Shown: positions 48,801 to 56,301 of the stretch, in pieces
Numbering within the stretch: the first letter of the stretch is position 1
How the letters are laid out: each line of letters starts with the position of its first letter
Source: Malachius bipustulatus
Taxonomy: Eukaryota > Arthropoda > Insecta > Coleoptera > Melyridae
Assembly (NCBI GenBank): GCA_910589415.1
Contig: OU342631.1
Coordinates: forward strand, 5,270,001-5,334,000
Length of the DNA: 64,000 nt
Direction: 5' to 3'
Notes under the pieces: generated by a model
What the model saw: the letters and a program-made list of their open reading frames with translations, nothing else
Database searches by the model: none
Told to the model about the DNA's origin: nothing
Made by a program: the position numbers and the translations under genes

Positions 48801-51800
48801 GTTTGTTTTCTAACAGACTAAATATACTGAGAACTGTCACTAAAAAACACTTGCGAGAAGGAAAATATTTCGTATATTATTATAACTCGTCGCCAAACTG
48901 TCGAACAGTCGGATATTATTTTCTCGTGCCCGGAAAAATCCAAGTCGAAATAACGAACGACGATCAAAGCTTCAGGATCGCTCTCGGAATCGCGTTTGTC
49001 CATTTGCACTTTGAAACCTAAAATGAAAACATTCCATGGCTTTCTATTATAACCATTAAATAATGGTGTTCGCTGTTAAATTTGGTGTTTACTGTTTATG
49101 TGGACTAATAAAATATTCATATACCTACCCTAACATTGCAACCAGGTGAGGATGATCAAAGCCTAGTTAATTGACTTACTGAAGTCTCGTTCGAATTCTA
49201 TTCAATAGACAAGCGAGGTGGAAGATGACTGGATAACAAACACTCCCGAAAAACAAAACGTTCAAATTTTTTCAAATTTTATTGATGATTGATTTAGCTT
49301 TACTGAGTTTTTTATACACGAAGTAAAATCAGGAAGGTACCCCCTTAAATCTATGCCATCGGATAAAATGACTTCTGTAATACAGATTTTTTGCAGAATA
49401 CTTTCATACTCGGATTTTGAAAATTTGAAACATGTAAATTCTTTATTCATACAGGATGCCCCAGGTCATTCGTGTCGGTCTTTGTGAGCTGAACGATGGA
49501 TTGTTTTGAAATTATTTTTACAAAGCATGTACAGAATCACAATGGCCATAATTTAAAATTATTTTGGACTATACACAGTGTCCCATATAAGAGTGGCATT
49601 TGCTCGTATGTTATTGCATTTTAAGATTCTCTAGAAGAAAAAATACAATTGGAAATTAATAAATAATTTTTCATAGGCTTACATAAGCCGTTATGAGCTA
49701 TTCATCTGACGTTTTAAAAAATTTCAAAGCCCACTAGATCCCAGAGTTTTCATAGTCAACTTTCGTTTTTCTTATGGCCGCCATATTATTTTTTTATGTC
49801 GTTCGATAAGAAAAAATTAATGGAAACCAAAAATTAATAAACTTCAGAAAAAAAATTGGAAAATTTTTCTTCTTTTTTTCAAAGAAAAACAGTATAAATT
49901 TTTTGCTGAAATAGGTCAATATGAAGTCATTCTGCTTGCCTTATAGTTTTTTTTTTAAATTTCTCTATGATATTCGGTCTAAACAATTGTCTTTTTTAGA
50001 AAAAAAGAAGAACAAAAATTTTTTTAAATTATTTTTCGAAGTTTAATAATTTTTGGTTTCCATTATTTTTTTCTTATCGAATAAAAAATAATATGGCGGC
50101 CATAAGAAAACCAAAAGGTGACTATGAAAACTCTGGGATCTAGTCGGCTTTGAAATTTTTTGAAACGTCAGATTAATAGCTCATAACGGCTTATGTAAGC
50201 CTACGAAAAATTATTTATTAATTTCCAATTGTAAGAAAGATATGGCAAAAATAAGAAATTTCGATTTTTCAGTTTTTTCAGTATATTTCAGGAACGGCAC
50301 AAATTTCAAAATGATTTGGTTTATGTGTCGCGAATAATGTGCAACATTTTGAAAATAAATTTATTGTGGATAGGTTAAGTATGTTGTTTTCTTCCTGCTA
50401 TTTTATTTTCTTAGTCCTCTTTAATATTTTTACTGTTTTATTTATTTTTTATTACTTAGATATATTAATAAATCTATTAAAGACAATAAGGGCCGGTGTT
50501 CGTACGAAAAGTTAACCTGTGATTAGTTAGCTATAGATAAAATTTGAATATGGAATATGGTTACCTTTCAATTGTGTTGTTCAAAACAAGCAAAAGTAGC
50601 GCTTAGCTATTATTGAAAAACCTAATGTAGTTTTATTGAAATATTAACTATAAAAATGTTCACATATTAACAGATTATACATAATGATGTCAATTAATTT
50701 ACATAATAGTATATCAGTATAAAAGCATAACAACTATATAACAATAATAATAATAACAATTAATACGAAAATATTGGTATTCCAGCTCCATCAGAAAAAT
50801 CCCTAATTGAGCGCCATCGTTTACGACTTCTTCTAATGCACATACTGCTCGCTCTAATTGTAGCACATCCTATTTTTACTCTCAGCCAATTCATAATAAT
50901 GCTATAAGGAATATGCCATTTTTCAACTAGTTGTTCTGCAATTCTTCTGAATAAAGTCTGAAATTCATTTCCAAGAAAACCATCAACCGAAGTAACTAGT
51001 GGGGTAAATGAAGCATGTCGTCTTTGGCTTGCCAATGTATATTTTTTCTTTTTTTCGGATTCGGCTCGATTTATAATGCACTCGGGAGAGAGAGAACTGT
51101 AAGATGGGGCATCAGTGTCTACAACACGAATATCAAACAACGCCTCAACTTGCGGCTCCCAGACTCCTCGGCATCCCAAATCAGCTTTTAGTGCAGGTTC
51201 ATCATTTTTTTTCCATTATCTTCAATCATAGGTTCTCGAATACAATTTCCCCATGCAATTTCCATTAAGTCACCTAAAGCATCTCTATAATCTCATTATG
51301 TCTTCTAATTATTAAACCGCCCAAGCGGCAGTTTAAAGCATGGTCAATTGAAAAATTTTGACCGCATCCATCACATGTGGTTGGCATATTGATTGGGACT
51401 CTACCATAACGAATAGCAAGACCATCTCTGAACTCACAAGGGGATAAGTCGCAATTTGATCTTTTGATAGGTGGACAAGACAACCAAACACCAGTTTTCA
51501 TTTTCTTGTCTGTTGCTCTCAGGATTGTTCGTTGACGACTAGGTGAAAATTTTTTTACTGCGTTAGATATAATCATTTCATTGCTTATCTTCTTCGTTTC
51601 TTGTCCTATCTTTAGAGCGCTTCTTAGAGTGGCATCATTAGTATTCTTATCGAAAGGATTGTAGTTAGACATTGATTCAAGAAGTGTTTTAGTTCCAGCT
51701 ACTGACGTTTCGTAAGTGATTGTAGCATTTAACACTGGATCAGACATACCAATTCCTCCTTGTCTTATAGGCAAGTGTAATATTTTACATTCATCCTCAT

Positions 51801-54800
51801 TGACTTCACCTCCAAGGATTGATGGGAAAAGAAGTGTTCGGATTGCATTTCGTAAAGGCTGAAACAAATTTTCATTTTCATATAAAACTCTTTGTAAAAA
51901 TGTCCATTCAGCCTGTAATGATTTAGTCGCAACCGTATGGGCAGCTTGTGGAAATATGTCAGCAACTTCAGCAAGGTTTTTAACACTCTCAGTCCAATGG
52001 TCAACCTTATTCTCAATGAATTTTTTTCTTCCGTCTTGAGTACCAATATATCCTCCTAGTAGTTCCTTTCCGTCAACAATCTGAATTTTTGAGTCTTTGA
52101 AATGCTCTTTTGCTATTTGAAAATCATCAGGATGAACGATGAGAAATGTCTTCTGAGGTTTGGGAAAATATCCATATGATGGACCATTTAGTTGTAAGGA
52201 TTCCCACCAAAGCTTAACGTCATTTAGATGCCCTTGGCAGGAAGAATCATCAGCATACCATACTTGAGTCGCTTCTGAACATTCTTTTAAGATTCTGATT
52301 AAAGGTAAGGTTGCAAGGCCATAGAGTAGCATCGAAAGTGGATCTCCCTGTGTAACACCTTCTTTACTATATAATCGTTTTTTGCTTCCCGAAATGACTA
52401 GTTCTGCTTCATCTCTATATGTGTTAAAAATAAACATTGCGGATCTAGGCCATAGTATCCTTGCTTGCCAAAGAGCAAGGACGCGATTTATTCTGTTAAA
52501 TGCATTATCAGCGTCTACGAGAAGCAGCCCCCATCCAGATCCAGAATGACAGTTCTCTTTAAAAAGTTTTTCGGTGAAGTGAATGGCACCTTCAATTCCA
52601 GCCTTTAATCCACCACAAATTTGGTCAACTCCACATGTTTCAGTTACATCTTCACCTGTTGCGAGTATCAAGCATTTAGCAATGATACGACGTAAGCATT
52701 CTCCAATTCCAATTGGCCTGATTCCGGGACATTTATCGATAACAATTAGTCGGTTCGCCATAAGGGCGCGAATATCAGTCCATAATACATTGCTTTCATT
52801 AAGTCTCATGGCCAAAGAAGCTACAGAGCATCTTAGTGTCGCGCTTGTCTTTCCATGTCTAAGTAGGAAATCATTCCACTGCAAAGAATTGCTACCTCCT
52901 GGTCCTCCACTACCGTGAAGTTTTCTCGCGATTATTTCAACGTGCTCACAGGTAATTTCCGTTCGTTGCAGTGGTGGAAGCTGATCAATATCATTTGGTA
53001 ATTTCATCAGGTTTCTATCAGGAATTATAGAAGGGGGATGTTTTTCTTGCAGGGCATCAAAAACAGTGAGGCCAGTTTCATCAATTACATCATTACAATT
53101 TAGTAATTTTCCAGATTCTTTTTTATTTAAAAATCTTGATGCATCTCTAATTTTTCCTTGCTGTACAAGTCGATTAAAAGTAATCTTATCATGTTTCAAC
53201 ATGTCTTCAATATTTTTTGTTCTTTTCGTGTTTAATCTTTTGTCACATCGAATAGCTTCAGTAACTAAATCATCGAATTTTTCATCTTTCCAATTAGAGA
53301 GTCGTCGTTCAATTAAAATTCGGATATCTTTACCACGTTTTACCATTTTTTCTCGTTGTAGAATTAGAGCAATAAAGCAGATCAAACGTTCAGATATCTC
53401 TTTTCCATCAGTTAAGAATTGAATTTCATTAGCTAACATTTGAACAAACTCATCCCCAATTCTTCCACTTGGTAAGTCATATTGTTTTCGATGAAGCTCT
53501 ACTATTTTTTCCCATCGTGACCTCCAATCTGACCAGTTTTTTTTTTTACTCAAGTCAGAAACATAGTTATCGACTTTATATGCTATATCAAGAAGTTGTT
53601 GTGCATTTTTTGATTGGTCAATTTCTGTTTCTGTTATATCATTTGAATAATTTGTCTTATCATGATGTTTCCTAGAACAATGTATTTTCAAACCTTTTTC
53701 ACTTTTGAAGTCAAGCTCACAATCTTGACAAGCAAATCTTTGATGATGATTTTCTGTGCTTTTAATGAAAGATTTTAAGTTTATTTGATGATGAGTAGCA
53801 GGACTTAGTAATTCAAAGTGACCATTATCAAATTCACCTGATAGGAGTAAGTGGATTGTTTCCTTGTGATGTGGAGATCTGCTGAGGATTATAGGCTTGG
53901 TGTCAAAAGTCAATATTTTCTTTGTATTAGGTGTTTGAACATGGTATATTTCTATGTTAACAGATAGGATTTCAGTAAGAGCAAGACATTCAATGCTGGT
54001 GGAAAATTCTCCATTTCGGGACATTGATTCTAAGTATTCATCTTTTGGTGTCAGCAAAAAGTTTTCAAACATTGGCCAGTTTTTATAAAGATAATTAACA
54101 GCAAGCTTACGGAGAACAAGGTGATCCTCTTGATGGCCATGAAGATGTAGACTAACAGCTCTAAACATACAATTTCCATCGGCTTTTATCTTGTGCTTCA
54201 TAAAGACATTAATTCCATTTGACAGTGACATAATTTTTAGTAAAAATAATTTATAAATTATTGGATATTTGGATGATTTGCCTCTTAATGAAAGAGGAAA
54301 CGTGGTTTTTCAGTAAGATGGTGCTCCACAACACAATACACGAATTGTTGCCGAATGCTTACTAATTACTTTAAAGGATAAGACGTTCTTCTTAAATTGG
54401 GCGACTTTCAGCTGACATTTATCTATAAACCTTAGCTATTATTGATATTCTAAACCTGAACTTTTGCAATGTTTACATCTTGTCACTTATGTGGTATCGC
54501 TGAATGCGTAACATTTATAATGAATCTAAAAATATAATAATATAATACAGGCTGTTCCATTTAAAAATAAAAAGTTGGCGTCATTTCCGGTAAAATCGAA
54601 AGTAGGAAAAAATTCAGCTGTTTGTCAAAAAGTGCGTACTATTGAGTATATGCGGCATACCGATTTTTAAAACGATATCTCAAAAAATAAAGGAAAAAAT
54701 AAGGGTGTGAATAACAATACATAATTGAAAGAAATGATAATATTTAGAAGTAAACCACTTACTACTATGATTATCGATCTTGGTCCTTCTAAAATCCAGT

Positions 54801-54850
54801 AATAAGGAAGAAAGTAGTAATATTTCCATGAAATTGTAGCTGTACCTAAT
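42804..54850 (-). CDS. Class B (secretin-family) neuropeptide GPCR, PDF-receptor-like, five 3' exons
   Basis: Five exons (54763-54850, 43475-43560, 43229-43409, 43055-43176, 42804-42885) join in compatible phases (0, 2, 0, 2) into about 185 residues ending in a stop. They cover the second extracellular loop, TM5, the third intracellular loop, TM6, TM7 and a cytoplasmic tail of about 67 residues. The receptor should sit in the plasma membrane and couple a peptide ligand to G proteins. Among insect class B receptors, the YYWILEGPR block before TM5 and the QVRKAVRA loop end point towards the PDF (pigment-dispersing factor) receptor rather than the DH31 or DH44 receptors. That subtype is an inference from remembered motif differences. 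The extracellular hormone-binding domain and TM1-TM4 are not in the window up to 64000, as far as I can see. The 11.2-kb intron between the first two exons holds several mobile elements. Confidence 0.8.
43055..43176 (-). CDS. Class B GPCR, exon for the start of the C-terminal tail
   Basis: The acceptor TTTAATATTACAG ends at 43177. It encodes VQTALKNSINLHMSLRSN and a polar, acidic stretch ending in DEDKNET, then a split arginine codon before the donor GTAAGTAT at 43054. Its first residue completes the NGEV motif begun in the previous exon. 122 nt, entering in phase 0 and leaving in phase 2. Confidence 0.85.
43229..43409 (-). CDS. Class B GPCR, TM6-TM7 exon
   Basis: The acceptor AATTATTTTTCAG ends at 43410 and the donor GTAAAT begins at 43228. 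It encodes KAVRAVIFLLPLLGIPHVLF (TM6), a short third extracellular loop, and then TM7 with SFQGFFVAVLYCFLNGE, the most characteristic signature of secretin-family receptors. 181 nt, entering with one base of a split arginine codon and leaving in phase 0. Confidence 0.93.
43475..43560 (-). CDS. Class B GPCR, TM5 end and third intracellular loop exon
   Basis: The acceptor TTATTTTATTTCAG ends at 43561 and the donor GTATGT begins at 43474. It encodes VNMLFLLNIIRVLVVKLRET then RTGEIEQV and the first two bases of an arginine codon. The NIxRVLVxKLR motif at the TM5-loop boundary is typical of class B receptors. 86 nt, phase 0 to phase 2. Confidence 0.92.
44791..45107 (+). other. Fold-back end fragment followed by unassigned open frames
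   Basis: 44791-44850 (TACAGGGTCGGTTAAATGAGAGAAAACTTGAC) resembles the left end of 57134-58138. After it, two overlapping plus-strand frames (44839-45033 and 44862-45107) cross a GC-richer stretch. One reads KPSHVWTRQTLPYRFEEVN and ALGEYYATQIKIYQLL. I do not recognise it, and there are no clear splice sites. Confidence 0.25.
45340..45480. repeat. Fragment of the 57134-type fold-back element
   Basis: TTTTGGTTTCCTTGATTTTTTT, GAGGGCCATACGAGAAACAAAAATTGACTATGAA and CAGCCGACTTTAAAATTTT match the arm blocks GGTTTCCATTATTTTTT, GCGGCCATAAGAAAA and GTCGGCTTTGAAA of the same family. Confidence 0.55.
47116..48505 (+). pseudogene. Jockey-like LINE reverse transcriptase, 5'-truncated
   Basis: The plus strand carries, in order, SLKSNGTTGLDKIPTVFLQK, FNNCIKNGKFPTQWK and ITNYRPISIN (47116-47454). 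Then come YTDMAKVFDRVPTDLLIHKL, VSSGVGQGTHLGPVLFSLYI and LLLYADD (47515-47895), and a shifted frame with INLFAEWCDNNGLALNINK and LGVYTGPKLDYRRHVDHI (to 48322). All catalytic blocks are present, including YADD, but the frame breaks near 47455 and 47895 and stops occur beyond 48322. Endonuclease and ORF1 are missing. It lies in the GPCR intron, antisense to that gene. Confidence 0.9.
48817..49021 (+). CDS. Candidate terminal exon, unassigned, antisense in the GPCR intron
   Basis: A pyrimidine-rich acceptor (GTTTGTTTTCTAACAG) ends at 48816. The frame then encodes LNILRTVTKKHLREGKYFV, NSSPNCRTVGYYFLVPGKIQ and ITNDDQSFRIALGIAFVHLH before a stop at 49019-49021. The codon use is less AT-biased than its surroundings. 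I do not recognise the protein. The opposite strand is also open over much of the span, so a retroelement or chance origin remains possible. Confidence 0.25.
49441..50320. mobile_element. Composite of two fold-back families
   Basis: 49441-49645 matches the outer arm of 17541-18704 (CACAATGGCCATAATTTAAAATTATTTTGGA, GTGTCCCATATAAGAGTGGCAT). From about 49646 the sequence switches to both arms of the 57134 family (TTCATAGGCTTACATAAGCCG, TATGGCCGCCATATTATTTTT and their inverse near 50090-50200), ending with CGATTTTTCAGTTTTTTCAG near 50280. One element inserted into, or recombined with, the other. Confidence 0.8.
50602..50616 (+). repeat. 15-bp direct repeat, 3' target-site duplication of the OTU LINE
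   Basis: CTTAGCTATTATTGA, identical to 54431-54445 and in the same orientation. The two copies bracket the minus-strand element. Confidence 0.65.
50760..51290 (-). pseudogene. PD-(D/E)XK-like nuclease C-terminus of the OTU LINE (frameshifted)
   Basis: The frame runs from about 51290 through GDLMEIAWGNCIREP, GCRGVWEPQVEALFDIRVVD and TDAPSY, to ESEKKKKYTLASQRRHASF and TPLVTSVDGFLGNEF, with a basic end (RRSRKRWRSI). The FDIRVVDTD strand followed by E-x-E-K is consistent with a restriction-like PD-(D/E)XK nuclease core, as carried downstream of the CCHC-RHN region in R2-group LINEs. It is out of frame with the 985-residue ORF by an apparent two-base gain or one-base loss, so the combined protein is not made from this copy unless frameshifting occurs. 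Confidence 0.72.
51274..54231 (-). CDS. OTU-C2H2-reverse transcriptase polyprotein of a LINE
   Basis: 985 residues. The N-terminus (about 14-142) is an OTU-like cysteine protease: DGNC with D18 and C21, and H138 in GHFELL as the likely catalytic histidine. A C2H2 finger follows (C168, C171, H184, H189). The reverse transcriptase spans about 430-830, with RPIGIGECLRR, LVDADNAFNR (D573), EGVTQGDPLS (624-633) and WYADDSS (D661, D662), then a thumb with LPIRQGGIGMSDP. Near the end come a CCHC knuckle (C953, C956, H964, C968) and RRHNE (976-980), as in R2-group elements before their nuclease. The ORF stops at 51274 because of a frameshift near 51285. An alternate frame continues RDALGDLMEIAW into the nuclease. 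The chosen start is the first Met, 8-10 residues before the OTU fold. The OTU domain is unusual in LINEs. It may process the polyprotein or remove ubiquitin-like modifiers, which is inference. Confidence 0.92.
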   Translation of the reverse strand: MSLSNGINVFMKHKIKADGNCMFRAVSLHLHGHQEDHLVLRKLAVNYLYKNWPMFENFLLTPKDEYLESMSRNGEFSTSIECLALTEILSVNIEIYHVQTPNTKKILTFDTKPIILSRSPHHKETIHLLLSGEFDNGHFELLSPATHHQINLKSFIKSTENHHQRFACQDCELDFKSEKGLKIHCSRKHHDKTNYSNDITETEIDQSKNAQQLLDIAYKVDNYVSDLSKKKNWSDWRSRWEKIVELHRKQYDLPSGRIGDEFVQMLANEIQFLTDGKEISERLICFIALILQREKMVKRGKDIRILIERRLSNWKDEKFDDLVTEAIRCDKRLNTKRTKNIEDMLKHDKITFNRLVQQGKIRDASRFLNKKESGKLLNCNDVIDETGLTVFDALQEKHPPSIIPDRNLMKLPNDIDQLPPLQRTEITCEHVEIIARKLHGSGGPGGSNSLQWNDFLLRHGKTSATLRCSVASLAMRLNESNVLWTDIRALMANRLIVIDKCPGIRPIGIGECLRRIIAKCLILATGEDVTETCGVDQICGGLKAGIEGAIHFTEKLFKENCHSGSGWGLLLVDADNAFNRINRVLALWQARILWPRSAMFIFNTYRDEAELVISGSKKRLYSKEGVTQGDPLSMLLYGLATLPLIRILKECSEATQVWYADDSSCQGHLNDVKLWWESLQLNGPSYGYFPKPQKTFLIVHPDDFQIAKEHFKDSKIQIVDGKELLGGYIGTQDGRKKFIENKVDHWTESVKNLAEVADIFPQAAHTVATKSLQAEWTFLQRVLYENENLFQPLRNAIRTLLFPSILGGEVNEDECKILHLPIRQGGIGMSDPVLNATITYETSVAGTKTLLESMSNYNPFDKNTNDATLRSALKIGQETKKISNEMIISNAVKKFSPSRQRTILRATDKKMKTGVWLSCPPIKRSNCDLSPCEFRDGLAIRYGRVPINMPTTCDGCGQNFSIDHALNCRLGGLIIRRHNEIIEML
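54302..54409 (+). pseudogene. Mariner-like transposase fragment at the 5' edge of the OTU LINE
   Basis: The plus-strand frame reads FQ-stop-DGAPQHNTRIVAECLL then LKDKTFFLNWATF. FQxDGAPxH is the block containing the second catalytic aspartate of mariner-family transposases, here with a stop two residues before it (at the position after Q). It lies between the LINE start codon (54231) and the 5' direct repeat (54431). Confidence 0.7.
54431..54445 (+). repeat. 15-bp direct repeat, 5' target-site duplication of the OTU LINE
   Basis: Identical to 50602-50616. Confidence 0.65.
54540..54690. repeat. End fragment of a fold-back element
   Basis: ATACAGGCTGTTCCATTTAAAAAT, ATTTCCGGT and CGATATCTCAAAAAATA run as in the right arm of 31917-32690. 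It is one arm only. Confidence 0.65.
54763..54850 (-). CDS. Class B GPCR, extracellular loop 2 and TM5 exon
   Basis: The acceptor CTTATTGTTTCAG ends at 54851 and the donor GTAAGTGG begins at 54762. One base completes a codon from the missing previous exon; then LGTATISWKYYYFLP and YYWILEGPRSIIIV follow. The WILEGPR block precedes TM5 in PDF-type receptors, and the hydrophobic end joins in phase 0 to VNMLFLLN of the 43475-43560 exon. 88 nt. Confidence 0.88.
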
Positions 54851-54921
54851 CTGAAACAATAAGAAATATTTCTTAGTAATAATTTTTAATGAAGCCAACA
54901 GTATATTATTGAAATTAAAAT

Positions 54922-54927
54922 AAAAAA
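54922..54927 (-). terminator. Pol III terminator of tRNA-Tyr
   Basis: Six T residues on the minus strand, four bases after the discriminator base. Confidence 0.8.
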
Positions 54928-54930
54928 GTA

Positions 54931-55023
54931 TCCTTCGAGCCGGATTTGAACCAGCGACCTATGGATGATTGTAATTTTCATTTCCTCTACAGTCCACCGC
55001 TCTACCAACTGAGCTATCGAAGG
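54931..55023 (-). tRNA. tRNA-Tyr (anticodon GTA) with a 20-nt intron
   Basis: 93 nt on the minus strand. The acceptor stem CCTTCGA/TCGAAGG pairs fully. The D arm is GCTC..GAGC (A box TAGCTCAGTTGG). The anticodon stem GTGGA/TCCAT has a CTGTAGA loop giving anticodon GTA. The T arm is GCTGG-TTCAAAT-CCGGC (B box GGTTCAAATCC). A 20-nt intron (54967-54986) interrupts the loop after position 37, the canonical site. Eukaryotic tRNA-Tyr genes usually carry such an intron. The gene lies in the GPCR intron upstream of the 54763-54850 exon, on the same strand. It appears functional. Confidence 0.95.
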
Positions 55024-55429
55024 TTAAAAGTTTTGGTGTTTCTCGTTGTATATGAAGATATGAAGTAAAGCTAGATACTTTTTATACATATAAAAATGTT
55101 GAAGGGTCATTTTAGAATTAATTGTATTGAAGAAGAAATCAATTATCTACATTAGTCACGGATTTTACTACGTGTTAAATATATCTATCAACTTAACGCG
55201 ATGGTTTTAATTAAGTACCAATAATTATTATGTAGGTAAGTAGGTAGGTACCTATGTATGTGGTAAGTGCACTACTTGGTAAGTAGATAGAATAATAATT
55301 ATTATTATTATTGTGCAATGCTGGTATATTCTTCCAAGAAATGGCGCAAGTATGAACATTTCCTACCTATGCCACTGGTAAACATATAATAAAAACGCAC
55401 ATTTTTTTGACACAAGATAATAGTAGGTA

Positions 55430-56301
55430 TACAGGGTGAGGCGTGAGAACCTATTAGGGCATTTTTATATGGAGAAGTGTTAGTAGTAGAAGTTTAAAAG
55501 TTTGTACATTTATGATTTCAATTTTGACGAGCTAAACTAAAATATTTACAACCCCTCACCATTTCCGGTTATACCGGAAGTTGCCATCAACTTTCTTATT
55601 TTAAATGGGACACCCTATATATTATTACATTTTCAGATTGCCTGAAAAAATGCAATAAAAATGGTGTTTGTAGTTCAAAATTGTAACGAGTGGTTTATGA
55701 GTTATAAACAAATGAAAATCGCAATTTTCCATTTTCAAAGCAGCTTAGGTCGAAAACGGGTCAAGATAGATGAAAACGGCTTACATGTCCCTATCTTAAC
55801 TTTTCACGTAGTATCTTATGGTGCTGATGAAATTTGTATACAAAGTGATGAAAATTCAGCGATTTTCAAAAAAAAAAATAATAAAAAATATTTATTTTTT
55901 GTAGGTACTCTATCGTAGTATATAAAAAGTTAGGATAGGGACATGTAAGCGGTTTTCCGATATCTTGACCCGTTTTCAAGCTAAGCTGCTTTGAAAATGG
56001 AAAATTGCAATTTTCATTTGTTTATAACTCATTAATAGGTCAAAACAAATTTGAACTGTAAACATCATTTTTATTACTTTTTTTCAGGCAATCTGAAAAT
56101 GTAATAATATACAGAGTGTCCCATTTAAAATAAGAAAGTTGATTGCAACTTCCGGTATAACCGGAAATGGTGAGGGGTTGTAAATATTTTAGTTTAGCTC
56201 GTCAAAATTGAAATCATAAATGTACAAACTTTTATTAGACTTCTACTCCTAACACTTCTCCATATAAAAATGCCCTTAAGGTTCTCGCGCCTCACCCTGT
56301 A
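55430..56301. mobile_element. Fold-back element, GTGAGGCGTGAGAAC ends
   Basis: TACAGGGTGAGGCGTGAGAA at 55430 is mirrored by TTCTCGCGCCTCACCCTGTA at 56282-56301. The arms (about 420 bp) are inverted copies holding GGGCATTTTTATATGGAGAA, the CATTTCCGGTTATACCGGAA block, ATTTTCAGATTGCCTGAA, AGTTATAAACAAATGAAAATC and CGGCTTACATGTCCC. It is the sister copy of 38804-39643. The short 55661-55918 frame is a by-product. Confidence 0.92.

Larger units (their letters stand above)
50617..54430 (-). mobile_element. Non-LTR retrotransposon with OTU protease, RT and nuclease domains
   Basis: An element of about 3.8 kb bounded by a perfect 15-bp direct repeat. It contains a 985-codon ORF (51274-54231) and, after a frameshift, a 3' continuation (50760 to about 51290). 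The 3' end on the minus strand reads AATAAAACTACATTAGG shortly before the duplication. A TTA-type microsatellite lies just after the stop codon. The 5' end, 54302-54409, contains a mariner transposase fragment in the opposite orientation. The intact long ORF and perfect duplication indicate a fairly recent insertion. It sits in the GPCR intron in the sense orientation. Confidence 0.75.
43561..54762 (-). other. 11.2-kb intron of the GPCR gene, full of mobile elements
   Basis: Bounded by the donor GTAAGTGG at 54762 and the acceptor ending at 43561. It holds a LINE relic (47116-48505), a nested fold-back composite (49441-50320), the OTU-domain LINE (50617-54430) and smaller fragments. 43561-44790 and 45480-47115 contain only AT-rich sequence with no features I can support. 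Confidence 0.75.

Noticed and set aside
52583..53675. Plus-strand open frames of 111, 118 and 68 codons
   Set aside because: They are antisense shadows of the OTU-RT ORF.
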